From Cytospora piceicola (lineage: Eukaryota > Ascomycota > Sordariomycetes > Diaporthales > Cytosporaceae), in the NCBI GenBank assembly GCA_023375675.1, contig JALQBC010000024.1:372001-436000 (forward strand): DNA of 64,000 nt. Direction: 5' to 3'. Both the position numbers and the translations under genes were made by a program. The notes under the pieces are model-generated. The model was given only the letters and a program-made list of their open reading frames with translations. It ran no database searches and was not told the DNA's origin. Positions 22,633 through 33,839 of this stretch are shown piece by piece; position 1 is the stretch's first letter; each line of letters begins with the position of its first letter.

Positions 22633-24171
22633 CTAGTCTCGAACTTCTCCTTCGTCCTCGTCAGAGAGACGCGTCCGCTTCAGCTCCCTGCCTGCCTCAT
22701 CAAGCTCTGCCTCTGGTGTCTTTCGTTTCAGTGCTGGTGACTTCAAACCGTTGCTAGCTCCGTTGACCTCTCGAGCAGCTTCATGATTATCGAGGTTGTT
22801 TGCTGCAGCCTTAAGAGGAGCATCTGCATCGCCCTTGGCTTGAGACGCAGTCGCCTCCGCTGTGTCGTGATCACCGTTCTCGCCGTTCTCGCCGCTTTCC
22901 TTCCTTGAATCTCCCTTGCCGTTGACATCCTCCTCGCGGTACGGCCTGCTATGGAACCGAGCTTGAGGACTCTGCGTTCCACGATCGGTTCCCATGGGTG
23001 TTCCATTCTGACTTGATCCGGCATCCGTCTGGCTTGGTAGATCGCGAACTCTTCTAGTGTTCTTGAGTCTGAACACTGGTGACCCCTGGTAGCGCGAGTC
23101 GGATTTCCTGAGTGGGTTCTCCGAGTAGAAATCCATAACAACACTGATTGCCGATTGTGTGAGTGTCTCGTCGCCCTTCAGTACCCGCCACCATGGTTCG
23201 CCGTCGCCTCCATCTTCGATCTTTTCGTCGATCGAGACGGTTGCGAAGAATATGGCGCTGATGGCAATCTGTTTGGCGTCCATGAATAGTGGGAGAACCG
23301 TGAGGGCTGAGTCGCAGCAAAACGCCCATGCAGCATCTCTAATGCGCCGGTTGTGCAACAGATTCAACTGAGTGAGGCATTCGAAAAGGCGTTGATATGG
23401 GTTGTCAACCATCAAGTCGAAGGTCAACATCTCCAACATGATTTCCTCATGCATCAGAATGCTGTCACGCCATTTCCAGTACTCTTTGCTCTGCTCGTCC
23501 ACTATGAGTTTTGGGTTCTTTTGTGCGACTTTCACCACAGAGTATATCAGGTCCTTGGTCTTTCGACAGTTCTCTTCCGTTTTGTTTGCGAGGAACAAGG
23601 CGGTGGCTGCTATGTTCTGTTCCATGGAGAACTCAGGTTAGCTTCCCTCCTTGGCTCATGAATGCCAAATCTGGCCATGAGGCGCAATACCGTCTGCAGC
23701 TGGGCGACCTACATAATGGTGTATGCCTCCTTTCTCCTGCACCATACTACAGCGCATGTAGAAGCGGTGGAAGAAGACAGCCGCGACCCATAGAGTGGTC
23801 TGTGGCAACTCTACCATGGCGCCCGCCTGATAGATGAAGTTGACACCTTTTGCGCGTCTCAGTCTCTCATCGGTGGGTATCAGGCCTTCCAATATGCTTG
23901 GTGAGCTGAGAGTCTCGTCTGGCGTGAAGTACCATTGGCTCGTCCGTGTTCGCGACGCGCTCATTGGCGATGGCTGTGCTGAGGCCGACGTGTCTCGCCG
24001 AGACTGTGGGGGAAGTGAGGATGTTCGTGAGGAGTGAGTGGGCGGCGATGGGACTGCGGGAGGGACGTCGCGCCGTCCAGATGGTGACCTAGATGGACGA
24101 GGGGGCTTCGGAGGGAGAGAAGGAGGCTGGTAGCCTTCGCGAGGCGGGCGATATCTGTCGATGCTAGCCAT
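22633..24171 (-). CDS. Transcription-type cyclin (Pch1 / cyclin K-T-like, partner of Cdk9 or Ctk1 kinase)
   Basis: Regulatory subunit expected to activate a kinase that phosphorylates RNA polymerase II. Two exons, 24171-23713 and 23616-22633, give 480 residues. A Pro/Ser/Arg-rich N-terminus (about 1-75) precedes QWYFTPDETLSSPSILEG, the usual beginning of cyclin K/T proteins. The first cyclin box includes RRAKGVNFIYQAG and, across the intron, NIAATALFLANKTEE. Then come a RDSILMHEEIMLEMLTFDL helix and the second box up to about residue 320. The C-terminal ~150 residues are charged and disordered and end in KRTRLSDEDEGEVRD. Of the fungal cyclins it is closest in layout to S. pombe Pch1; Ctk2 is the alternative. 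Divergent from PRP4 across 418 bp. Confidence 0.8.
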
Positions 24172-24589
24172 TGTAATTGAGGAACATGGAGAGACTGGTT
24201 CTCAAGCGTCGAGTTCCGTGACAAGTTGAGTGGTGTGGGTTGAGAGATGCAACTAGGCTCGAATGACCGAAGGGCCTCTTTGTAAAAAAGATGATGAAAG
24301 ATGGAGGTTTACGGCAATTCGTAATTGGGGCCGGGGTACACAGTGAAGGCCTGGGCTATCACTATCGGGTTTGATTAGCGCAGTCCACATTGTCGACCCA
24401 GCCCTGTAAAGTGCAAGGGTAAGGCATAATGGCGGGCCCCGCGTACGATTTATTCGGTCCGGCAGGCAACGCCAGCCAGGAATACCAACAAGCTTCAACC
24501 TAATTTTCGAGAAGTCAATAAGAGTCCATCTCCATTGTTTTCCAAGGTTGCGCCAAACCACAGAGACCGATCAGGGAACCGTCGTCAAA
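24172..24589. promoter_or_regulatory. Bidirectional promoter region, cyclin / PRP4
   Basis: Only 418 bp separate two divergent starts, for a transcription-type cyclin and a splicing factor, so the promoter is probably shared. No TATA box seen on either side. Confidence 0.5.
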
Positions 24590-26273
24590 ATGATGCACCC
24601 ATCGAGGCAAGCGTATGTGGAGGACAACATGAACGAGGTAAGGCAATCTCCTCGCAGCTTCAACAAGGCATACCTTTTGCTCAAAACTTCTATCAAGCAG
24701 CGCGCGGCTCGACTGACTGGTGTTCCTCTGCGCAGGATAAGGGAGGACTAACCCTTGACCAAGTCCGTAAGTATTTGACCCAAGTCCTTGTTTTGATCGG
24801 CACTGACGGTCTTCAGCAACCGACTACAACTATGACTTGTCAACGGGCGAAAGTGCATCGGCGTTGCTATCCCAGTTCGAGCGCAAGCGCATGGCGGCGC
24901 GTCTCGCCGTGCCTACCAACGATGTGGCTGTCAAAGCTGCCCTGCGAGAGAGGGGGATTCCAATCACCCTGTTTGGCGAAAATAACCCTGCCGATCGTCG
25001 AGAGAGACTGAGGGAGATATTGGCGGACGAGGCCGAACTGAAAGCTGATGGCCCGGAAGGCGTCGATATCGACATGGAGGATGCTCTGGACGATGATGAT
25101 GACGATGAGCAGGAAGAAGAATATTACACACGGGGCGATGAGACCCTGTTTCAGACTAGGGTCGAGATCGCAAAGTACTCGCTCCCGAGAGCAAAACGGA
25201 GAGTACAGTTCCAACGACAAGAGGCCAAGATTCCACTGCGCACCCATGTCAAGCACCGAAAGCAGATCAAAGAGCAGTTGCAGTCCTTTGAGCTCCAAAG
25301 CTCCCAGGTCGGTGGTCAGAGGTACCTTAGCGTTGTCAGGTTGGCACCACAGGGACAACTCTGCGCTACGGGTGACTGGGGTGGAAGTTTGAAGGTAGTC
25401 TCGACGCCTGACCTCGAGGTTCGACAAACATTACGAGGCCATACGTCAAAGATTGGTGGGATCGATTGGTTTCCAGGGATGGAAGTTTCTGAGGGCGACA
25501 GTGTGCAGCTTGCATCATCTTCAGCAGATGGTGCCGTTAACCTATGGTCGCTCCAGAAAGACACGCCGATTTCTACACTATCTCCGGCTGGCGGCGCCAA
25601 AGTCAACAAAATCGGATTCCACCCATCTGGTCGGTACCTAGCCACCGCATGCGAGGACACGACATGGAGGCTCTATGACGTCGCTACCGGTACCGAGATT
25701 CTGAGCCAGGAGGGCCATTCGAGAGCCGTCATGACAGTCAGCTTTCAGTCGGAGGGTTCCCTGGTCGTAACGGCAGGGATGGATAGCATTGGCAGGGTGT
25801 GGGATCTCAGAAGCGGCCGGACCATCATGCTCTGCGAAGGTCACATTCAACCCATAACGTCCTCGAACTGGATAGACGGACACCGGATATTGTCGGGTTC
25901 TCTAGACGGATTTGTGAAGGTGTGGGATGTGCGCAAGGTGCAGCAGGGTGGAAACCTCGCCGGAAATACGTCAGGGGTAACGGACCTACGTGTATTCAAG
26001 AGTACCGACGACCCTGTGGATGGCGAGCCTCCTGGACTTGATGAAAAGGGGGCACAGATACCGAAGAAGTCGGCGACCTTTTTTGCATCGTGTGGGTTCG
26101 ACCGCAAGGTCAACGTTTACTCGATGGACGACTTTTCCCTTATTAGCTCGCTCGAATCTCACACGGCGCCCATCAGTTCCGTTGACATCTCGAGGGACGG
26201 CAAGTGGATCGTGTCGGGCAGTCATGATCGGACGATCAAGCTCTGGGCGCGTAATGAGATGGAAGCATTGTAG
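24590..26273 (+). CDS. PRP4: U4/U6 small nuclear ribonucleoprotein Prp4
   Basis: WD40 protein that binds Prp3 in the U4/U6 di-snRNP and is needed for spliceosome assembly. Exons 24590-24637, 24736-24766 and 24817-26273 give 511 residues. The N-terminus MMHPSRQAYVEDN fits the family. A 31-nt middle exon encodes DKGGLTLDQVP. The splicing-factor motif lies at about 55-105 (VKAALRERGIPITLFGENN, then DRRERLREILA) and is followed by an acidic run. Seven WD40 repeats occupy about 170-510, e.g. GDWGGSLKVVS, GRYLATACEDTTWRLYD, GSLDGFVKVWD and GSHDRTIKLWA. The second exon is easy to miss in annotation. An upstream non-coding exon cannot be excluded. Confidence 0.95.
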
Positions 26274-27200
26274 GAACAGGGTGCAGCAGAAGTCGGTCGG
26301 ATCTTTAGATACCCGGAAGACACGTAAAGAAGCCGAATTTCGAATGTACATGTATAAGTAGGATGAGGTGGAGCCATTAGCCGACCGACTTTAAGGCCTT
26401 AAAAATCAACCCCCTTTCAGGCAGTCACTGACTTCTCAAGTACCTAGGTAGCTCTGCAGCTACCTAGGTACTTTCTAGACCCGAACAATAATATCATGTT
26501 GTGAGACAGTCATGGCGTTGCTACTATGTACTTACTTATGTAGTGTACAATAGGTGGACCCATGTGGAAGGAGATTCAAAGTGACCTAGGTACCTAGGTA
26601 CATAGGAACGAAACCCAAGAATAATTCAGCCGCTTCCAGCCGCATGGATTTACAGGGCTTTAGGGCTAAATACGGGGGAGTACATCAAGGTTTTGCACTG
26701 CGGCCGCTGCCGCTTGTCAGCCCCGGAGTCAGGCGGGCAGCCTGGGCTAGTGACTTTATCCCCCCACTTTCTCCAGCGAAAACCCGTAATAATTTGGCTG
26801 AAATTTCCATGATCTATGTCCGAGAGGTAGCGAACAGGCACCCTTTCACTTCTCCTTCCGCTTCCACTTAATCACCTACCTCACTTTGACAGTGAACACT
26901 GCTTCGCCAAACCACTTCGAGCATTCCAAATCCAATCGCTGATTCTCACAAATGCATACCAGTAACGATACATACGAGTTGCCACTTTCCTCTTTGAAAT
27001 ATCAGATGCGTGTCCAGAGTCACAAGCGATATCCACGATACGAGTTCAACGACACTCGCTGCGACCCAGAGGGACGACGCGGTGCGCCTTGAACGACTGA
27101 CCTTCGAGAAAAAGGTCGCGACGATTGAATACAGAGACCGAGAACAAACAGTCACGACTCGAAATCGTTCAACCGCAACTATTTTCACAGACCCCCGAAT
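26274..27200. promoter_or_regulatory. Upstream region of the AGC kinase, with CCTAGG palindromes
   Basis: A 927-bp gap. TACCTAGGTA occurs at 26441-26450 and 26461-26470, and a tandem form at 26584-26600. The ~300 bp before the kinase start at 27201 look like a long 5' leader; short open frames in it are not supported as genes. Confidence 0.55.
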
Positions 27201-28820
27201 ATGATACGATCCGGCGCCCCCACGGCCACCACGGTGGTTCGTGGATTCCAAACCCCGGGCGGCTCTGGAGACGAGGACTCCGACCACGGAGCCACCACGC
27301 CACGGTTTGGCACAGCCGACAAGGCAGCCACGCCTATCCTACGAGGTCGGCGTTCACAGAACCCGATGATTGACGACGTCGTCAGCACGAACTGCAGCCC
27401 CGTCTTACGCCCGGCGCAATCGCCCGCCGTCAGTGGCCTCAGCAACCTGCTGCGATCCCAGCGGATCGACCATTTCCAACTAGACAGCGCCAGCACGTCG
27501 CGCGCCAGTTCCGTTACGCGCAGCAGCAGTCTGCCCCGAATCGGATCACCTTTGGCCCGAGCAGTCCGCGGAAATGGTGGGCGGAGGAGGATCAACAGTG
27601 GAGATGGTAGTGGAGATGATGCGGATTCGGACATTTCCACCCAGTATGAGATTAACCTGGTCGACGATTTTGTCAGTGCGAGCGCGCCGGGTCAACGCGT
27701 TCTGGACCCCGAGAGTCCCACCTTCGCCGACGCCTTCGAGGGAGACCTGTCCAGCCCGCCGCGTAAGATGACGACGGACGACTTTGAGCCTCTTCGATGT
27801 CTAGGCAAGGGGTCTTACGGAACGGTCATCCTCGTGAAGCAGCGCACCACGGGCAAGCTGTACGCCCAGAAGCAATTCAAGAAGGCGTCTCTAGTCGTCC
27901 ACAAGAAGCTCGTTGAGCAGACAAAGACGGAGCGCCAGATCCTCGAATCGGTCAACAGGCACCCGTTTGTGGTGAAGCTCTACTACGCGTTCCAGGACCA
28001 AGAGAAGCTGTACCTCATTCTCGAGTATGGTCAGGGGGGAGAACTCTTCACTCATCTGGCCGAGGAGAGGATGTTCTCTGAGCCGACCGCGGCCTTCTAT
28101 TTGGCTGAAATGGTATTGGCTCTCTCACACCTGCATGAGGAGCTTGGAGTTGTCTACCGCGATCTCAAGCCTGAGAACATCCTCCTTGACTCCGATGGCC
28201 ATCTGCTATTGACTGACTTTGGACTGTCCAAAGTGGCTACAGAAGATGCTGCTTGCAACAGTATGCTGGGCACGGTCGAATATATGGCCCCAGAGGTAAT
28301 CAAAGGCGAGAAGTATGGCAAGGCTGTGGACTGGTGGTCGCTTGGAGCACTTGCCTATGATCTCATGACTGGAAATCCACCCTTCCGTGGCAATAACAAC
28401 CACAAGATTCAGCAAAACATCCTCAAGCAGAAGCTGGTTCTGCCCTACTTTCTCGGCCCCGATGCGAAAGATCTTCTCTCCCGTCTCCTGAGGAAGGAAC
28501 CCAACAAGCGCCTGGGAAGCAATATGCCCAAGGACCTGGCCATCATCAAGGGCCACCGGTTCTTCCGCAAGATCGACTGGAAGAAACTGGCCGCCCGTGA
28601 GGTAGAGCCGCCCATCCAGCCAATGATCACCGACCCTGAGCTGGCAGAAAACTTTGCCAACGAGTTCACGGAGCTGGCCCTCAGCCCCCGGACGTCCTTG
28701 GCAGAACCCTTCAGCCCCGCCTCTGCAAACACGGAAGAAAACCCCTTTGGAAACTTCAGCTTCACGGCGAGCCACAGCCTGTTGAACTCCCACGGGTTTG
28801 CGTTCGCCCAGGGTATTTAG
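27201..28820 (+). CDS. AGC-family serine/threonine kinase (S6-kinase / Psk1-like)
   Basis: Single-exon gene of 539 residues. The first ~190 residues are disordered with many SP/TP sites. The kinase domain (about 195-455) is complete: glycine loop GKGSYG (202-207), Lys224, catalytic YRDLKPENILL (Asp321), DFG 339-341 and APE 363-365. The C-terminal AGC tail has a possible turn motif around SPRTS (495-499) and a hydrophobic motif FGNFSF (516-521), as in S6K, SGK and Sch9 kinases. The tail and the GTVEYMAPE segment favour the S6-kinase-like group acting under TOR and PDK1. There is no C2 domain, which argues against Sch9. The T-loop reads NSMLGT, so the PDK1 target would be a serine and the usual Phe-Cys pair is absent. 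Confidence 0.85.
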   Translation: MIRSGAPTATTVVRGFQTPGGSGDEDSDHGATTPRFGTADKAATPILRGRRSQNPMIDDVVSTNCSPVLRPAQSPAVSGLSNLLRSQRIDHFQLDSASTSRASSVTRSSSLPRIGSPLARAVRGNGGRRRINSGDGSGDDADSDISTQYEINLVDDFVSASAPGQRVLDPESPTFADAFEGDLSSPPRKMTTDDFEPLRCLGKGSYGTVILVKQRTTGKLYAQKQFKKASLVVHKKLVEQTKTERQILESVNRHPFVVKLYYAFQDQEKLYLILEYGQGGELFTHLAEERMFSEPTAAFYLAEMVLALSHLHEELGVVYRDLKPENILLDSDGHLLLTDFGLSKVATEDAACNSMLGTVEYMAPEVIKGEKYGKAVDWWSLGALAYDLMTGNPPFRGNNNHKIQQNILKQKLVLPYFLGPDAKDLLSRLLRKEPNKRLGSNMPKDLAIIKGHRFFRKIDWKKLAAREVEPPIQPMITDPELAENFANEFTELALSPRTSLAEPFSPASANTEENPFGNFSFTASHSLLNSHGFAFAQGI

Positions 28821-31562
28821 TCGAAAGGCTCAGTTGTAATGGTTGCGAAATTACCGAAATGGGCCACGATCATTTGTGGCTCACATGATTACAGGATTAC
28901 AGGATACACAGTATAACAGAAACACAACACATGACACAATATAGATGGGGAAGGGATGGTTCGACTACTCCCTGTCCCCAGTAAGCATAGGAAGATGCAT
29001 ATTTCATAGCGTGGGCAAGACCCGAGTCTCGGACCCGTAGTGGTGTGATATCGCACCACCGGTCGGTTCGCGGCCGGCTGCATAGGGCGACGGCGTTTTG
29101 GCGAGATTGTGATACAGGAAGAAAAGAGGTTATCACCACCAGATAAGTCTTTGCGACAGGGGGAGAAGACAATCACACCTTGTGGTTGCTTTCATACTTG
29201 GGATTTTAGATTTTACTAAATTGATTACGGTCTTCGATACTTATACTCACTGAATTGCTGTCCGCTATACACTCCTGACAGTCACAGTCGTTGCACCCCC
29301 TTGCCTATGTGCATTCCCTGGTGAGTAGTCTACCTGGTAAATAGTCGGACCCGGTGAGTTTCGCCATGCCGTCTGTATTGATAATTTGAGGTTTTATATG
29401 GCCCACTGTATAGAGTTGCGGTTAGTAGTGCTATGGGGCCGATGCTGAGTAGTGAGTGGATCCTCCCGGGACAGAGGTCCACTGGTGTAGTCAACGTATG
29501 TCGGACTGCACGTCATCCGATGTCACATATTAGCCTCCGGCTTTCCTCTCGTAAGTTGATACTTCCTTATATCCTAACTTTTCGTTACACACGCGTTCCA
29601 GGTTTCTTTCAGACCCTTCTTAAAGCTCTCAGACTGGGGTCTGATTAAAATATCAATCAATCCACGTTCGGCACCTGGGAGGTAAGAACGCCTTATGTCC
29701 TGGAAGACACTTTGCGATGAATGAGATCATGAGTATCTTGGCGATCATGGTACTTAGATACGAGATTGAGCCCTTGGAGGGGCGTGGAAGATGCCTGAAA
29801 CGAGGAGTCACATTTCGATGAGCACTTGAGTATTCTGACAACTGTGAAAGACGTCAGGGTGAGAATAGAGCCGAAAGAAGAGGTACAGGGAATCGGGCGG
29901 AAATTTGCCTAGGAGCCTGAGAACATTGAAGGCTGAATAGGGCACATGACGGATCAACTACCGACGTGCTCTCCGATTTGGCCTGCTACTTCCCCTGCGT
30001 CAAATGCTACTATTTCTATAATAGGCGAAAACTATTTTTGGCGGACTCCCTCGAAAATCATTGAGACTTTCCATTACAAATTTTGATGAAGTGTCGTTTA
30101 CTGTTGAATTTTCTGTTTACTGTTTTCGAGCAGGCGGAAAAACCGAAGACTTCATCAATACTCTGAGAGGATGTCAGAAATTCCATGTGACAGACGGCAT
30201 GATTCTTAGTAAGGCAAGGGAATGTCTACAGGTGATGTGTTCAAGAGCAGGGACCAAGACCAAGGATGAATGGATATCCGATTACTCCATGTACCAGGTG
30301 AGAGTGGTGTTATGTTTTGGGCTGAATATGTTGTCCCTGCCGTGGGCTGAACTTCTCTTTCCCACCAGGCATCGGCGGAGAGAACAATATCATAATTATA
30401 AGTCAAATAGGACTAAGACATAATTGAATATATAGTAATAATACTATCAGATACATTAACCACATGAGTATACATACCCACACACTCCAGAATATGAAGA
30501 TGAGTAGGAAGAAGAAGAACAAGGAGGCGTTGGGATATCTGGAGGGTTACCCCAAGGAGAAATCGCCTGTAGCCAGAGAGGATGACGCCGTCCTCAGTCC
30601 TTTCGGCAGTTTCTTTGAAGTCGACTGGCAGCCACACGAAGAAGTCCGGGAGAGTTTGGAGGAGCCCATGACGACTGAGTCTCGTGTCCGCTTGATCCGG
30701 ATGAATGAAGCTGGAATTACTCGGACATGGACTGGGAACAGAGGGGCTGCTGAATAGTATAATTAGATTTTATAGTGACTTCTTGCCAGAAAGAATCTTG
30801 GGATTGAGAGTTGGAAGGGGCCGAAGCAAGATAAAGAGGTAATGATCAAGATTTGAAAGAGAATGAGGATGCGGCCTTCTGCGCATCAAAAGGTCAAAAT
30901 GAAATAAGACCAATTAATTACTTAAGCAATAAGTTAATGTCTATGTGTCGTGCTTTAAACCATTGTATTTGTGGTATGGTTTATAATTCCATTCTCTTTA
31001 CACATTAATTAGACGTCTATTCCTATATATGTCACAAGAGAATGAACTGAAACAACAGGAAAAATATTGAAACAAAAGGAAAGATACATATATGAATAGC
31101 TACCCTAGGGTAACTTCCATACCTAGTCAGCTGCTTATGTCCATACCCCAAATTCTCGTAGTCGCGTCTCTGCTATTTTCTAACCTTCCTTTTTATGATA
31201 ATTATAAAATAACACCACAAGGTCCTAGTCATCAAGTCAGTCATCCAGCCTATGTGGAGAGCGGACGAACCTTGGAAGCGTGATAACATGAGTGAGAAAC
31301 CAGCTTGAGACCTGTCGTCCCGGGCATGAAGCAGTTCCATGCAATGTCTCGAAGCTCACAATGATCAACCGCTTGTTGGTCCTCCTTATCAGCTTGTTTC
31401 TCATCAACTCATGCCCAGGTATGGAGATTAGAGACATCACAGTCAAGGCGATTTATGCAATTAAAAGTGTAAAGTGTATTCATATTGAATGCAAAAAAGC
31501 GTCCAGAGGCCTATAAACCATTAAGAACACCGAGATGACACCGAGAGAATTAGTTTCGACGA
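28821..31562. other. Gene-poor region, partly AT-rich
   Basis: A 2.7-kb region without a convincing gene. The part from about 30760 to 31560 is clearly richer in A+T and includes a small inverted repeat AAACCAT...ATGGTTT near 30957-30982. It marks the start of the accessory, lower-density part of the window. One short open frame at 30464-30757 is listed separately. Confidence 0.5.
30464..30757 (+). CDS. Doubtful small ORF, 97 aa
   Basis: A charged open frame (MSRKKKNKEALGYLEGYPKE near its start, then FGSFFEVDWQPHEEV) with higher G+C than its surroundings. It has no recognisable domain, no signal peptide and no clear promoter. It may be a gene fragment, an orphan gene or chance; the minus strand is also open across part of it. 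Confidence 0.2.
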   Translation: MSIHTHTLQNMKMSRKKKNKEALGYLEGYPKEKSPVAREDDAVLSPFGSFFEVDWQPHEEVRESLEEPMTTESRVRLIRMNEAGITRTWTGNRGAAE

Positions 31563-32816
31563 CTAATTCACGTGGGTGAAAAGGAATGTGCCATTTATCT
31601 CGTTCAATCCCGGCCCGGGGTCCTTTCCCCACATTCCCTCTATTATACCTCGATTCTCATCGTAAGTCCCGAAGTATTTCCAGGTCCAGCCGGAATAAAC
31701 CTTCGAGAAAAAGACCTCCCACTTGTAGTTCACGCCCCCATTCCTGATTTCAAAAGGCGCAATATGATCACTGCCAGTCCCGTCAAAATCAATCCCGGTC
31801 CCCGAACTTGTGTGCATCCTCGTGTCAAGGGTGAAGTCAGACTTCCCTTCTGTGGAGCCGTCATGGTAGTAATAACAACCTGTCCACTTGCCCTTCATAT
31901 CCGAGAGGACCTTTGAGAAATCCGGAGAGGGTGACTTCTTCGATTCAGGTCCCTTCTTCGGGTCAGGTTCCTGCTCCGAATCATCATCAGAGCCCTGCTC
32001 CGAATCATCATCGTTGCCAGAGTCCCAACCATTCTCCGAACCAGACTCCTCCGGCTCAGAATCAACATCCGAAGTCTCGTCCTCGTCGTCCGATGTATCA
32101 TAACCGTCCAGTCGTGGATAGGCCTCGGCAATGAAGCGCTTGTCCATCTTGGAAAGCACCGTGTTGGGCTTGGTATGGTACCCATTCTTGGTAAGGGCAG
32201 CAGGTATAGCATACAGCATGATTGACTTCTTGTCAAACTTCGAGAACTGTGTGGCGTCAACGCTGTAGGCCTGGAAAATGTTGGTCTGCACCCTCTCCTT
32301 GTCCCAGCCCTGCGTCTTCTTGTAGTACTTGTACACCGCCGCCTTGTTCCAAGGGATGTTCCCGGCCGGGTTCTGGTGCTCGTGGATACAGCCGAGGACG
32401 TGGCCAAACTCGTGGGTTACGGTCCGCGAGAACTCCTTCTCTGGTGTCTTGTCGGTGAACCAACCAAAGTTCATGGTCGGCTCGTCCTTTGGGAGGAGCC
32501 GGCAGCTGGTGCCGACCACTGAATAAGAGCCGCCCTTCTTGAACGACACGCGGATGTCTGCGTGGCCGTGGTCGACGAAGTGGAGCTCCAGGTTTGCGTA
32601 TTTCAGCCATACCTGGGCGTACTTCTTCACCATCTTCTGCACATGGAGTGACCCGCCGAGCAGCCGCACCTTGATAGTATCACCCGGCGACCACTTGTAT
32701 TCCGTAGACAGAGCCAAGTGTGATGTCGGCTGTACGATTTTGTGGTTGGGGGTCTTCTTTCGGTGGTCCTCATCCGCAACCACCGGGATGACGGTGCAAC
32801 AGCGAATTGGCTTCAT
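31563..32816 (-). CDS. Astacin-like zinc metalloprotease with acidic linker and C-terminal beta domain
   Basis: Single exon, 417 residues from MKPIRCC at 32816; an ATG 41 codons upstream lies close to the TATA box and is unlikely. The metzincin zinc site HEFGHVLGCIHEH (His135, Glu136, His139, His145) and a downstream Met-turn SIMLY (198-202) are intact, so it should be an active protease of the astacin group. The catalytic domain covers about 35-235. It is followed by a ~55-residue linker almost made of D, E, S and G (about 240-295) and a ~110-residue domain rich in W, Y, G and T (about 308-417) that looks beta-stranded. No signal peptide is visible, which is unusual for the family and suggests an intracellular or non-classically exported enzyme. 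Substrate unknown. Confidence 0.8.
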   Translation of the reverse strand: MKPIRCCTVIPVVADEDHRKKTPNHKIVQPTSHLALSTEYKWSPGDTIKVRLLGGSLHVQKMVKKYAQVWLKYANLELHFVDHGHADIRVSFKKGGSYSVVGTSCRLLPKDEPTMNFGWFTDKTPEKEFSRTVTHEFGHVLGCIHEHQNPAGNIPWNKAAVYKYYKKTQGWDKERVQTNIFQAYSVDATQFSKFDKKSIMLYAIPAALTKNGYHTKPNTVLSKMDKRFIAEAYPRLDGYDTSDDEDETSDVDSEPEESGSENGWDSGNDDDSEQGSDDDSEQEPDPKKGPESKKSPSPDFSKVLSDMKGKWTGCYYYHDGSTEGKSDFTLDTRMHTSSGTGIDFDGTGSDHIAPFEIRNGGVNYKWEVFFSKVYSGWTWKYFGTYDENRGIIEGMWGKDPGPGLNEINGTFLFTHVN

Positions 32817-32956
32817 GTTAATGTTATGTCGCGAGGGGAAAGAATAATAACTAATGTGGGAATGTATTGTAGCAAGTTGTCTCTGAGGCGAGCACTTGTA
32901 GGGAAGATGGTCGAAGAGGAGTAGACTGCACAACAACAACTCAGGTTCGTGTCACA

Positions 32957-32963
32957 ATTTATA
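32957..32963 (-). promoter_or_regulatory. TATA box of the metalloprotease gene
   Basis: Read on the minus strand this is TATAAAT, about 140 bp upstream of the start codon at 32816. It fits a regulated promoter and supports the downstream start, because the next ATG upstream (32939) would leave only ~18 bp. Confidence 0.5.
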
Positions 32964-33839
32964 GAAAAGTTTCCATTCCTTGTTAATTATCTGCGTCGTC
33001 TCTCAGCACCATCTCATACTCTGCAGCAAACCACACCCCAAGGCCTGCTTCGCGCTTCCCGTGCAGGCCTCAATATTGCAGGCTGCCTACTGGTCCTTGT
33101 CGATCGGTGAACCTCGATAGCCTGGATTACTATGCATTGCTGTTAGAGTTCTCAGCCTCATTGTCTACCTAGGTAGAATCCACTCGCCCCGCCTGACAGC
33201 AGTCTTTTCCCAACGCTTAGACTCCGATAGGTTAGGGTGGTCGGGCAGTGTTTTTCAGCAGAAAAGGACGCATCCGCTTCTGGAGATGACTACAGCTTTG
33301 TGAGCGTATTATTTGCTGCCCAACCCGTGGACCGGGACATCAAGGAAACTATTGTCATTTGGCGTCTTTTGGAGAAATCTTGGCATGCTGGTATACATGA
33401 GTGGCTACTTAGGTATGTACGATACAGTAGTCGCGTGGATTACGGTGCTTGGGGGGCCCACCTGTGTAGCATCAATCACAATTATACCCGAGACGGAGTT
33501 GAGTGATTTGTATTTACTCACTTACCTAGGTAGGCTAGGTATCCTGTGCTAATAAGCCATTCCGTGTTTGCATCAAGATAGGTACCCCATCCAAGATTCT
33601 GACAACACATGGGCCCCAGGTGGGTAACTGAAAAAGATAAAAGAGCTTAAAGAAAGGGCTGGAGGGGGTGGGGAGAAAGCAGAAGAACAAATGGGAGAAG
33701 ATGATAGAGAACCGCAACCACCATCCTCCTTTCTGGACAGTTTTGCAGAATTCTCAAAAGACACCGGTTGCATACGACCGACACTCATTCCACCACACAG
33801 ATCACGAAAGGTGTACATCACCACCCCTCCCTACACAAT
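32964..33839. other. Intergenic region with CCTAGG palindromes
   Basis: No supportable gene. CTACCTAGGTAG lies at 33166-33177 and TTACCTAGGTAGGCTAGGTA at 33522-33541. A purine-rich stretch at 33630-33715 (GAAAAAGATAAAAGAGC and similar) precedes the next gene. Confidence 0.5.
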
